A stretch of 64,000 nt of DNA from Nocardiopsis sp. FR4 (lineage in GTDB: Bacteria; Actinomycetota; Actinomycetes; Streptosporangiales; Streptosporangiaceae), in contig NZ_VWVV01000004.1 in assembly GCF_009830945.1 (NCBI RefSeq), positions 310,001 through 374,000 on the forward strand. The letters run 5' to 3'. This document shows, piece after piece, positions 25,972 to 33,233 of the stretch (its first letter is position 1; the number at the start of each line of letters is the position of its first letter). The notes beneath the pieces were generated by a model that worked only from the letters and a program-made list of their open reading frames with translations, was not told the origin of the DNA and made no database searches. Position numbers and translations under genes: made by a program.

Positions 25972-28317
25972 ATGCGCAACGACGCCCAGGGAAGTCCGCC
26001 CCAGAGGCCGCCCGTCGAGAGCGTCCCACCCGGCTCCCCCGCCGACCGCAAGGGGGTCCTCTCCGACGTCGGCGCCTCCCTCGTGGTCTTCCTGGTCGCC
26101 GTCCCCCTGTCCCTGGGCATCGCCGTCGCCTCCGGCGCCCCGCTCATCGCGGGCATCATCGCCGCCGTCGTCGGCGGAATCGTCGCCGGTCTGGCCGGGG
26201 GCTCGGTGGTCCAGGTCAGCGGCCCGACCGCCAGCCTGACCATCATCGTGGCCGACCTGATCATGACCTACGGCTGGCGGGTCACCTGCCTGGTCACCGT
26301 CCTGGCCGGGCTGCTCCAGCTCACCCTGGGCGCCTTCCGCATCGCCCGGGCGGCCCTGGCGGTCTCCCCCGCGGTCATGCACGGCATGCTCGCCGGGGTG
26401 GGGGTCACCATCGTCCTGGCCCAGCTGCACGTGGTACTGGGCGGGGCACCGCAGAGCTCCGCGCTGGCCAACATCGCCGACCTGCCCCAGCAGATCGCGC
26501 ACAACCACACCCCGGCGGTGGCGGTCGGCGTCATCACCATCGCGATCATGTTCACCTGGAACAGGCTGCCCTCGCTCGGGCGACTGCGGCCCGCCGTGGT
26601 CCCCGCCGCGCTGGTGGCGGTGGGCACCACCACCGCCGTCGCCACCCTGAGCCGGTGGCAGGTGGAGACCGTCTCCCTGCCCGGCTCCCTGGCCGAGGCC
26701 TGGAACGGACCGGCCCTGCCCGAGTCCGACCAGTGGCACGGCATCGCCCTGGCCGTGGCCGCCGTGGCCATGGTCGCCAGCGTGGAGTCGCTGCTCGGCG
26801 CGATCGCCGTGGACCGCCTGCACAGCGGGCGCCGGGTCAACCTCAACCGGGAACTGTGCGGCCAGGGCGCGGCCAACGTCGTCAGCGGCGCGCTGGGCGG
26901 CCTGCCGGTGGCCGGGGTGATCGTGCGCAGCACCACCAACGTGCGCGCCGGGGGGCACACCCGGCGCTCGGCCGTACTCCACGGCGTGTGGATCCTGCTG
27001 TTCGTGGCGCTGTTCGCGCACGTGGTCGAGCTGATCCCGATGGCCGCGATGGCCGCGCTGCTGGTGTTCATCGGCGTGCAGATGGTCTCGGTCGCCCGGC
27101 TGCGCGACCTGCGCCGCCACCACGAGGCCAGCGTCTACCTGGTGACCCTGCTCGGCGTGGTCTTCCTCGGTCTGCTGGAGGGCGTGTTCACGGGCTTCGC
27201 GCTGGCCATGGTCGTGTCACTGCGCAGGCTCACCAAGCTGACCGTGACCACCGAGGAGCGGGCGGACCGCGTGCACATCACCGTGCACGGCTCCCTCACC
27301 TTCCTGGGGGTCCCGAGGCTCGCGCACGTGCTGCGCACCGTCCCCGAGGGCGCCCGGGTCGACCTGGACCTGCACGTGGACTTCATGGATCACGCCGCCT
27401 TCGAGGCCATCCACGCCTGGAGGGTGGACCACGAGCGGAACGGCGGCAGCGTCGACATCGACGAGGTGCACGAGAAGTGGTACACCCGCAGCTCCACGCG
27501 TTCGGCCCCCGCGGCCAAGACCGCGCCCGGCGGCCTGGCGCGCTGGTGGGCGCCCTGGGACATGCGCGGCGACGCCGACGCCCAGGTCAACGCCCTGGGA
27601 CTGCTGACCGCCGGGACCCGGGAGTACCACGCCAGCACGGCCGACCGGATGCGGTCGCTGATGAGCCGCCTCTCGCACGGCCAGCACCCGACAGCGCTGT
27701 TCGTCACCTGCGCCGACTCACGGGTGGTGCCGAACCTGATCACCGCGAGCGGACCCGGGGACCTGTTCACCGTGCGCAACCTGGGCAACCTCGTCCCTCC
27801 GCGGGGCACCCCCGGCGACGGTTCGGTGGGGGCCGCCGTGGAGTACGCGGTGACGGTCCTGCGTGTGCCCTCGATCGTGGTGTGCGGCCACTCGCACTGC
27901 GGCGCGATGAAGGCCCTGCTGGAGAAGGCCTACCTGGACCAGGACGAGGAGGAGACCTCGCACATGTGCCGCTGGCTCGCCAACGGCGCGGCGAGCCTGG
28001 CCCGCGCGGGCGGGGAGTCCGGGGCCCTGGCAGGGCTGCCGGCCGCCGAGGCGCTGCGCCGCCTGGCCCAGGCCAACGTCCAGGAGCAGATCGGCAACCT
28101 GCTGGGCTACCCCGTGGTGCGCGAGAGGGTGGAGTCGGGCGAGCTGTCGCTGTCGGGGATGTACTACGACCTGGAGACGGCGAGGGTGCACCTGCTGGAC
28201 CCCGAGACGGGGGAGTTCACCCCCGTGCGGGACATGGGCGGGCCGGTGCCCCGGCCCAGGGAGGCTCAACTGCTGGACGGGTCGTCCTCGGGCGCGTCGT
28301 CACGACCGTCCTGCTGA
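25972..28317 (+). CDS. SulP anion transporter fused to beta-carbonic anhydrase
   Basis: A 781-residue fusion. The N-terminal SulP part (about 25-420, ten or more TM helices; GPTASLTIIVADLIMTYG, GLPVAGVIVRSTTN) is followed by a STAS domain (about 430-510). A beta-class carbonic anhydrase completes it, with zinc ligands C580, D582 (CADSR), H640 and C643 (CGHSHC). Such fusions are described as probable bicarbonate transporters in which the anhydrase interconverts CO2 and bicarbonate at the membrane. The ATG at 25972 has GGAG 9 nt upstream. Its 3' end overlaps a small antisense gene by 52 bp. Monocistronic. Confidence 0.93.
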   Translation: MRNDAQGSPPQRPPVESVPPGSPADRKGVLSDVGASLVVFLVAVPLSLGIAVASGAPLIAGIIAAVVGGIVAGLAGGSVVQVSGPTASLTIIVADLIMTYGWRVTCLVTVLAGLLQLTLGAFRIARAALAVSPAVMHGMLAGVGVTIVLAQLHVVLGGAPQSSALANIADLPQQIAHNHTPAVAVGVITIAIMFTWNRLPSLGRLRPAVVPAALVAVGTTTAVATLSRWQVETVSLPGSLAEAWNGPALPESDQWHGIALAVAAVAMVASVESLLGAIAVDRLHSGRRVNLNRELCGQGAANVVSGALGGLPVAGVIVRSTTNVRAGGHTRRSAVLHGVWILLFVALFAHVVELIPMAAMAALLVFIGVQMVSVARLRDLRRHHEASVYLVTLLGVVFLGLLEGVFTGFALAMVVSLRRLTKLTVTTEERADRVHITVHGSLTFLGVPRLAHVLRTVPEGARVDLDLHVDFMDHAAFEAIHAWRVDHERNGGSVDIDEVHEKWYTRSSTRSAPAAKTAPGGLARWWAPWDMRGDADAQVNALGLLTAGTREYHASTADRMRSLMSRLSHGQHPTALFVTCADSRVVPNLITASGPGDLFTVRNLGNLVPPRGTPGDGSVGAAVEYAVTVLRVPSIVVCGHSHCGAMKALLEKAYLDQDEEETSHMCRWLANGAASLARAGGESGALAGLPAAEALRRLAQANVQEQIGNLLGYPVVRERVESGELSLSGMYYDLETARVHLLDPETGEFTPVRDMGGPVPRPREAQLLDGSSSGASSRPSC

Positions 28318-28415
28318 ACCCCCGAGGCCTGGTAGGAGGCGAGCAGGATGATCACCACGATGGCCAGGACCGGCAGACCGAAGAGAGCCACCCAGAAGGC
28401 GGTGGAGTCGAACAA
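28266..28415 (-). CDS. Probable 49-aa single-pass membrane protein, antisense-overlapping
   Basis: A minus-strand frame starting at TTG 28415 encodes 49 residues: a short N-terminus, one clean TM helix (FGLPVLAIVVIILLASY) and an acidic tail (DDAPEDDPSSS). An in-frame TGA lies 6 nt before the TTG, so TTG is the only usual start; a GGAT lies 5 nt upstream. The last 52 bp overlap the 3' end of the SulP-anhydrase gene in the opposite direction. The protein-like hydrophobicity pattern supports it, but the start codon and weak ribosome site keep it tentative. Function unknown. Confidence 0.45.
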   Translation of the reverse strand: MFDSTAFWVALFGLPVLAIVVIILLASYQASGVQQDGRDDAPEDDPSSS

Positions 28416-28839
28416 GAGTCATCCATTCCCGTGAACGCCGCTGCCCGCCGGGCCGTCGACCCCGGACGTCGGCCCACGGGTGTACGCGCTCCCGGACTCG
28501 TCCGGGATGGGGAGCGCAAGGGCCAATCTATCGGGGCCCGAGGTGAGGTGACCATCACCGGCGGGCTGTAGGAATGTGGCCGTGTGCGCCGGGCGCACAC
28601 GGCCCGCGGCCCGGGACGAGGAGGCCGCCGAGCCCACCCGGGATTCCCGCTCGCCCGCGTCGACCAGGAGTGCGCGGAGCACACGCCCGCGAGGACGGTG
28701 ATCCCGGACGGGCAGCACGGCGCCGTCTTCGGTACCGGTCCCCACCGGCGCGGGCCCGAGGGGCGCTCCCGCCACACCGGCCAGAGCGCCGACCGGGGAG
28801 CGAACACGGCCGGCTCTCCCGCACTGCGGTGCAGGTCGA
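28416..28839. other. Chromosomal spacer left of the integrated element
   Basis: No recognisable gene. It contains a perfect 11-bp-stem hairpin at 28578-28588/28594-28604 (loop CCGGG). Before the element integrated, this stretch lay directly downstream of rnpB, so the hairpin may have terminated it. Bases 28797-28839 resemble 40018-40061 inside the other end of the element. Confidence 0.5.
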
Positions 28840-28878
28840 AGAGGTGGAAGAGGGGGAGTCGGCCGATAAGCCGGATTC
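28840..28878. repeat. attL: 39-bp copy of the rnpB 3' end
   Basis: Identical over 39 bp to 40062-40100. It includes GATAAGCCGGATTC and GGGGGAGTCGGCC, the reverse complement of the last 23 nt of RNase P RNA plus 16 nt downstream. Only this fragment of rnpB is present here, so it is the duplicated end left by site-specific integration. Confidence 0.9.
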
Positions 28879-29312
28879 CACCACGCCCGTTCCGCTGACC
28901 TCGGACGACACCCACAGAAGCCGCGTCACCTGCGACGACAGGTCTCGCGGCTTCTCGCTGTTCCTCGGTGCTCCCCAGCCTCTGAGCAAGCACAGAGCAA
29001 ACACGGGCAACACCGCTGGCGTAGGTCGTCGTGCAACCCATCGCGGCACCTGGCCTACCTGCACCTGGACACCGAAAACCCGTCTGAGCTGTGGTTTCAC
29101 AGCTCACGGACTCTCGGTGTTTCTCAGCTCTGCCCATACCCATGTGCACCCGATGTGCGCCGCCACAAGCTGCTGGCCGGAGCGTTTCGATCGAAAGTTA
29201 GCTTCCACCATGCCCAGCCCGTTGACCTCAACTGACGTTCCTCGCAAGTATGCCGCCTGCGATGACAGGTCTCGCGGCTTCTTGGTGTCCCCGGCCTCCG
29301 AGCAAGCGCATG
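28876..29312 (+). repeat. Three related hairpin-bearing repeat units near attL
   Basis: Unit A (about 28876-28990) and unit B (about 29208-29310) align over about 100 bp, sharing TTCCACCA, GACAGGTCTCGCGGCTTCT and GAGCAAGC. A diverged unit C lies between them (about 29050-29140). Unit A folds as AGAAGCCGCG facing CGCGGCTTCT with an inner ACCTG/CAGGT pair. Unit C has a perfect GAGCTGTG-GTTT-CACAGCTC stem extended by ACACCGA/TCGGTGT. The conserved landmark sits at 28946, 29105 and 29273, spacing 159 and 168 bp. Role unknown: integrase arm sites, a transcribed RNA, or relics. Confidence 0.55.
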
Positions 29313-29365
29313 TGTCACTGGCCAGCGATACGATCCAAAACCATCACCACAAGCAAGGAAAAGTA

Positions 29366-30325
29366 ATGCCCAAGAAGACAAAAAAGAACCAAAGCAAGAA
29401 GCAAAAGATAAACAACAGCGGAAAAAAGGCAATAATTTGGCATGAAATGACAATCGAGGAAGACTTCACCAAGGCCGCGAGTCGCATCTTTCGAATGCTC
29501 AAAAATTGCCAAGATAGATTTCCCAACAAAAAGCGAGCGCTATATATCGACGTCCAGGGCCACAGGAACAGCGAAGGGGGGTTCGATCATGACGCCTTCG
29601 AGTTGATCCACTATTTTGCCCTTGAGAAAATGGCACAGTATCTGACAGAAGTAAGGACTCCTCTGATTCACATCATCACCAATAAACCACAACTACCCCT
29701 ACCCGAAGAGCTCATCATAACCGATGAGAAAAATGAGTACTCATTTGACTTCCAAGAGCTTAAAAATCGACCACGGGAAGACTCACCAGATAAAAGGAAG
29801 ACCTATCCAACCACGCAAGCAATCATGGCTTACCTTGGAATGAAGGAGTTTCGCTGCCTGATCTGCTGGACCAGCGAATCAGTTGAACGAGCACACGCGG
29901 TACCGCGATCCCTAGGCGGATCAAACGATGTGCGAAATTTCGCACCACTGTGCACTGACCACCACAAAGCTTCGCCCGATGTTGCCGACTCCGAGGCGTT
30001 CTGGTCCTGGATAGACCACGAACGAAATAAATACTCAGATAATCGCCAAAAAGCAATCATGGAAATTTTCAACCCAAAAGAAGCGAGTCCAGGGAGTCAG
30101 AAAATTGACGATGGTTCAGACAACTTCTTTCGATTGGTCAAGGCAGAGCTCATAAGTCTCTACAACTGGAAAGAGGAGGACTTCTCCGCCGCACCTTGGG
30201 AGCTAATGGAACAATACCAAACGGTACTAAAGGAAGCAACTGGGAAACACTTTGCGATCGACAAAAAGGTTTCAACTCATGCGTGGGCTTTCAATGTTGC
30301 AAAACAAAGGATAGAAAAAGAGTGA
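29366..30325 (+). CDS. HNH-endonuclease-domain protein of AT-rich, foreign composition
   Basis: A 319-residue protein with a basic Lys-rich N-terminus (MPKKTKKNQSKKQK). An unrecognised domain follows (about 35-150, with YIDVQGHRN and LIHIITNKPQLPL), then an HNH domain at 160-205. C164/C167 and C196/H199 form the zinc pairs, and H177, N191, H200 are the HNH triad (ERAHAVPRSLGGS, NFAPLCTDHHK). The C-terminal 110 residues are helical and unknown. The ATG at 29366 has AAGGAA 5 nt upstream. The gene is well under half GC, against about 70% around it, so it is recently acquired cargo. A defence or anti-plasmid nuclease is possible but unproven. Confidence 0.75.
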   Translation: MPKKTKKNQSKKQKINNSGKKAIIWHEMTIEEDFTKAASRIFRMLKNCQDRFPNKKRALYIDVQGHRNSEGGFDHDAFELIHYFALEKMAQYLTEVRTPLIHIITNKPQLPLPEELIITDEKNEYSFDFQELKNRPREDSPDKRKTYPTTQAIMAYLGMKEFRCLICWTSESVERAHAVPRSLGGSNDVRNFAPLCTDHHKASPDVADSEAFWSWIDHERNKYSDNRQKAIMEIFNPKEASPGSQKIDDGSDNFFRLVKAELISLYNWKEEDFSAAPWELMEQYQTVLKEATGKHFAIDKKVSTHAWAFNVAKQRIEKE

Positions 30326-30980
30326 GATGGCTCGAAAAATTCAAGCCAGCGCTCCAACCAAAGGAAAAACTTCTCTTTTTTATAAATTAACCATTCTTTC
30401 TCTATCTTATCTGCTTTCTGCTCTCTTCTGAGGCCCTGCTTCCTGGTGTCCTGCGCCCGTCACCCGCTGCCCTGGTCTGGTTCTCTGGAGCATGCTCGCC
30501 CCGGCCTTCCCGCTTGTCGGTCCAGTCCACCCCTTGGTCTCTGGACTTTTGCCGCCCTTGGTTCGCCCTCCTGAGACGAACGCTGTGCCCGATCTCCTTG
30601 GGCACGGCGGGGCGCGCGAGGACGCGCCGCGCGGGACGCAGGCGAGCGCGGACGCGGCGCGCCTACCGCCGGACACCCGTCAGGGTGTCCAGCAACCGCG
30701 CTTGCGCACTCTTGGTTGCTCGGTACATCAAAACACTCGCATTGATCCGCCGGAGAGAATCCCCGGTGGCTCATGCTCCGCGACACCCGCGTCCCCAACG
30801 CCCCGGTCCTGCGTCCGTTCCCTGAAACACCCCCGCCGGCCCGCGTGTTCGCCCCGCGTCCGCTCCATCACCCTCGGCCCGGCCTGCCTCATTCGCTTTG
30901 CGCTTCGACCCGCCCAGGTCGAATCAGCAAAAGAACCAGGCCCCTACTACTTCATACCCCTCCCCTTCCGTTACCCTCCC

Positions 30981-31019
30981 GGGGAGGCGTGTAGCGCCGC
31001 AGGCGCTACGCGCCTCCCC
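30981..31019. repeat. 18-bp-stem hairpin
   Basis: Bases 30981-30998 (GGGGAGGCGTGTAGCGCC) pair with 31002-31019 along the full 18 bp, with one G-T pair, around the loop GCA. It abuts the next, larger inverted repeat without a gap. Confidence 0.85.
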
Positions 31020-31171
31020 GGTCCCTCTTCCCGTCACCCTTCATCCACGCCCCGCGCGACCGCGCCGCCCAGGGGCCACAAGGTGGAGCGCCCCACTGTC
31101 CGAACGACCTTGTGGCCCCTGGGTGGTGTGGTAGGTCTCTGACTGGATGAAGGGTGACGGGAAGAGGGACC
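31020..31171. repeat. Nested 152-bp inverted-repeat structure
   Basis: Outer arms 31020-31047 and 31144-31171 are perfect 28-bp reverse complements (beginning GGTCCCTCTTCCCG). Inner arms 31068-31084 and 31107-31123 are a further perfect 17 bp (CCCAGGGGCCACAAGGT), with a 22-nt apex. There are no obvious target-site duplications, so a MITE is less likely than a functional cruciform, single-strand origin, clt/oriT site or structured RNA. Confidence 0.85.
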
Positions 31172-31420
31172 TATCACCACAGACCACCGCAGCGGTTCAG
31201 GCTGTCCCCCGCTTCCTGGATCCCTGATTCCCCGCCGGAGGCATGTCTTCACGGAAGCAACCGCGGAGTGGTGACCGCCAGCAACGCGCTCAGCCGTTCG
31301 CCCTCCTGACTGCGTCCCGCACCTGGCCCGCTCAGCTCAGCCGCAGGCTGCCCCGCACCGCAGGTGCGGGCTTGAAGACGTAAGGAAACTTCTCATCACC
31401 CGGCTCCGGGCATGAAGAAA

Positions 31421-31446
31421 CCCGGAAGACTCTAAGATCTTCCGGG
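31421..31446 (-). terminator. Intrinsic terminator of the gntR-Nudix operon
   Basis: A perfect 9-bp stem (CCCGGAAGA at 31421-31429 with 31438-31446), 8-nt loop, followed on the minus strand by TTTCTTC. It lies 12 bp past the Nudix stop codon. Confidence 0.85.
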
Positions 31447-31458
31447 CTACTCCCTGAC

Positions 31459-31884
31459 TCACACCAGGTTCGTGCCATCGTGGCACCGGATGAATGGGCC
31501 GTCATCCCGCAAAGCGTCCAAGACACGGATCAGCCTCGCTTCCGGCATCCGTTCACGCGCCTCCTCGACGCTGACCCACCGGACTGCTTTCGCCTCATCC
31601 GACGGTCGCGGTTCTCCGGATTCGACCGTGCACGCGATGGCCATACTCACCACGCCGAGTGGCATGTTCTTGTAGACCCCGACCAGGCGTCCCGGCTTGA
31701 CCTTCACACCGGTCTCTTCGAAGACTTCGCGGACAACTCCATCCCTGGGGTCTTCGTGTAGCTCCAGAACTCCGCCGGGTGGAACCCATCGGCCATCGTC
31801 GTCGCGCTCGATCGCTAGGACCTGGCCGTCATCGTTGAACACCACACCCGTGACACTGACGGAGTGCTTTGGGATCTCAGCCAT
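31459..31884 (-). CDS. Nudix hydrolase of the element
   Basis: A 141-residue Nudix protein. The signature GX5EX7REVXEEXGU is complete at 38-60 (beginning GVLELHE and ending REVFEETGV), so it should hydrolyse a nucleoside-diphosphate derivative with Mg2+. Its ATG overlaps the end of the gntR gene by 8 bp, so the two are co-translated. Nudix genes paired with a GntR repressor recur in pSAM2-like elements; the substrate there is not established. A terminator follows directly. Confidence 0.9.
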   Translation of the reverse strand: MAEIPKHSVSVTGVVFNDDGQVLAIERDDDGRWVPPGGVLELHEDPRDGVVREVFEETGVKVKPGRLVGVYKNMPLGVVSMAIACTVESGEPRPSDEAKAVRWVSVEEARERMPEARLIRVLDALRDDGPFIRCHDGTNLV

Positions 31885-32641
31885 CCTGACCCTCTTCCCA
31901 CTCGTACACGAGGGACCAGGCGTAGGCGTCCAGGACGTTCACTGTCACATCGACGTTCGTGCCCTTCGCATCGATGCCTGTTCGGGTCACCACGATGACC
32001 GGAAGCCCTCCGTCGATTCCGAGGAAGTCCACCTCTTCTTGAAGGGGTCGGCGGATGGTGATCTCCTCAGTGAATCTGACCGGCCTGTGTCCTCGCTCTC
32101 CGAGACGCCGGTACATCTCCGTGGGGCCCGCATCGGGGAAAGCGATGTCGATGCTTCCCGCGACGGCCATCGGGATGTGAGAGGTCGCCAGTTGGACCGG
32201 ACGGCCGGAAGCGCTCATGTGACGCTGACGAACCAAAACCTCCGCATCGGCGGGCAACCCAAGATGGTCTGCGATCTCGGGGGAAGCTTTCTCCACCTCG
32301 CACTTCACCAGGCGTGCGCTCGACTCAAGTCCGAGCCTCTCCATCTCCTGGGCGAAGGTGCTGCCGGTGCTCTTGCCCCGGTCGAACGGGATGCGCCTGA
32401 CACGCTGTGCCCTCTGCCGGGAGCTGACGAACGTGCCCTTCCCCTGGCGGCCGTAGATGTCGCCTGAAGTCTTGAGTGCCTGGATCGCGTTCTTGATGAC
32501 GGTTGACGAGACCCCGTACTCCTCAGCGATCTCCGCGAAGGAGGGCAGCTTGTCTCCGGGCTTCAGGTCTCCACGCTGGATCTTCGCGCGGATGTCATCC
32601 ACGATCCGCCGGTAGAAGACCTCGTCCTCTGCGAACTTCAT
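31877..32641 (-). CDS. GntR/HutC-family repressor (KorSA-like)
   Basis: A 254-residue regulator: N-terminal winged helix (about 5-72; LPSFAEIAEEYGVSSTVIKNAIQ, GTFV), then a UTRA effector domain (about 95-245). In pSAM2, the related KorSA represses transfer and replication genes of the element. It is divergent from the SCO3933-like gene and the transfer operon. The 142-bp shared region contains three GTGYAC palindromes that are probable operators. First gene of the operon with the Nudix hydrolase. Confidence 0.9.
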   Translation of the reverse strand: MKFAEDEVFYRRIVDDIRAKIQRGDLKPGDKLPSFAEIAEEYGVSSTVIKNAIQALKTSGDIYGRQGKGTFVSSRQRAQRVRRIPFDRGKSTGSTFAQEMERLGLESSARLVKCEVEKASPEIADHLGLPADAEVLVRQRHMSASGRPVQLATSHIPMAVAGSIDIAFPDAGPTEMYRRLGERGHRPVRFTEEITIRRPLQEEVDFLGIDGGLPVIVVTRTGIDAKGTNVDVTVNVLDAYAWSLVYEWEEGQDG

Positions 32642-32667
32642 CTATCCCTCCTTGACCTGCGAGCTTA

Positions 32668-32769
32668 GTGCACTTAGATCTCCAAGCGATGTGCGGCCTG
32701 CCTCGATCTTCTTGCCTTCCACTCCAACTTGGTGTACAAAGTACTCACAACTTAGAACACCAAGTGCAC
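32668..32769. promoter_or_regulatory. Probable GntR operators in the divergent promoter
   Basis: GTGCAC at 32668-32673 (in CTTAGTGCACTTAG), GTGTAC at 32732-32737 (in TTGGTGTACAAA) and GTGCAC at 32764-32769 (in CAAGTGCACCAAGG) recur around the start regions of both divergent genes. CTTGGTGT (32728) also faces ACACCAAG (32757). The last site overlaps the ribosome site of the SCO3933-like gene. Confidence 0.55.
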
Positions 32770-32783
32770 CAAGGAGATTCCTG

Positions 32784-33116
32784 ATGCGAAGCATCCCCGT
32801 TGACACGTCCCGGATGGTCTTCATCGCGGCTGGTTCCCCGCGCCCCAAGGTCAAGGACCGCCAGACCGGCGAGATCAAGTACAACGCCGACGGCTCCCCG
32901 ATGTGGCAGCTCCAGGTCTTGGCGCAGGTGGAGGACAACGACGCCGAGACCCTGCTGATCAGCTTCCCGGCCGCGCACGCGATCACCGCTCGCCTGGGCA
33001 CCCCGCTGAACGTGCAGGACCTGACGGCGATCCCGTGGGAGACCAACGGCCGTCACGGCGTGGCTTTCGCCGCCGCCTCGATCGCGCCCATGGACCCGCG
33101 CAAGAGCGTTGAGTGA
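32784..33116 (+). CDS. SCO3933-family element protein
   Basis: A 110-residue protein resembling the SCO3933 family, found next to transfer genes of actinomycete elements and annotated as regulatory. It starts MRSIPVDTSRMVFIAAGSPR after AAGGAG. Features: DRQTGEIKYNADGSPMWQLQVL and a C-terminal GRHGVAFAAASIAPM. No known DNA-binding motif is visible; a beta-rich OB-like fold is plausible. It opens the transfer operon, and its TGA overlaps the ATG of the next tiny gene (TGATG). Confidence 0.75.
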   Translation: MRSIPVDTSRMVFIAAGSPRPKVKDRQTGEIKYNADGSPMWQLQVLAQVEDNDAETLLISFPAAHAITARLGTPLNVQDLTAIPWETNGRHGVAFAAASIAPMDPRKSVE

Positions 33117-33220
33117 TGCCTGCCTGCTCGGTGTGTGCGGGCACCGGGGAGGTCCGGCACATGCCCGGCTTCCGCCTCACCCTGTGCCCCACCTGCCATG
33201 GCAAAGGCGAAACCTCCTGA
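33116..33220 (+). CDS. 34-aa double CxxCxGxG zinc-ribbon micro-protein
   Basis: Two DnaJ-type zinc motifs, CSVCAGTG and CPTCHGKG, within 34 residues. The start overlaps the preceding stop and the translocase follows after 13 bp, so it is translated within the transfer operon. It could bind one zinc ion through the four cysteines. First of a family of such genes in this element. Confidence 0.7.
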   Translation: MPACSVCAGTGEVRHMPGFRLTLCPTCHGKGETS

Positions 33221-33233
33221 GAGGAGAAGGTTG

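Larger units (their letters stand above)
30326..31458. other. Structured non-coding region of the element (possible transfer or replication site)
   Basis: About 1.1 kb with no convincing gene. After an AT-rich, pyrimidine-rich stretch (30360-30430) the sequence returns to high GC and is dense in hairpins: 30671-30690 (GGACACCC/GGGTGTCC), 30981-31019, the nested 31020-31171 structure, and 31352-31370 (CCCGCACC-GCA-GGTGCGGG). AICEs need a cis-acting transfer locus (clt) and replication origins; one may lie here. Short open frames in this stretch lack ribosome sites and family resemblance. Confidence 0.55.

Noticed and set aside
28574-29365. In-frame N-terminal extension of the HNH protein covering attL and the hairpin repeats
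   Set aside because: It reads through the att core, has ordinary GC-rich composition unlike the HNH part, and a good ribosome site marks the ATG at 29366.
31020-31171. MITE or IS remnant
   Set aside because: The 28-bp inverted arms fit, but no flanking target duplication or transposase was seen and the structure directly abuts a second hairpin; kept only as an alternative.
30326-31458. Short open frames in the element's non-coding region
   Set aside because: No ribosome sites, Arg/Pro-rich shadow composition, and they cut across the hairpins.
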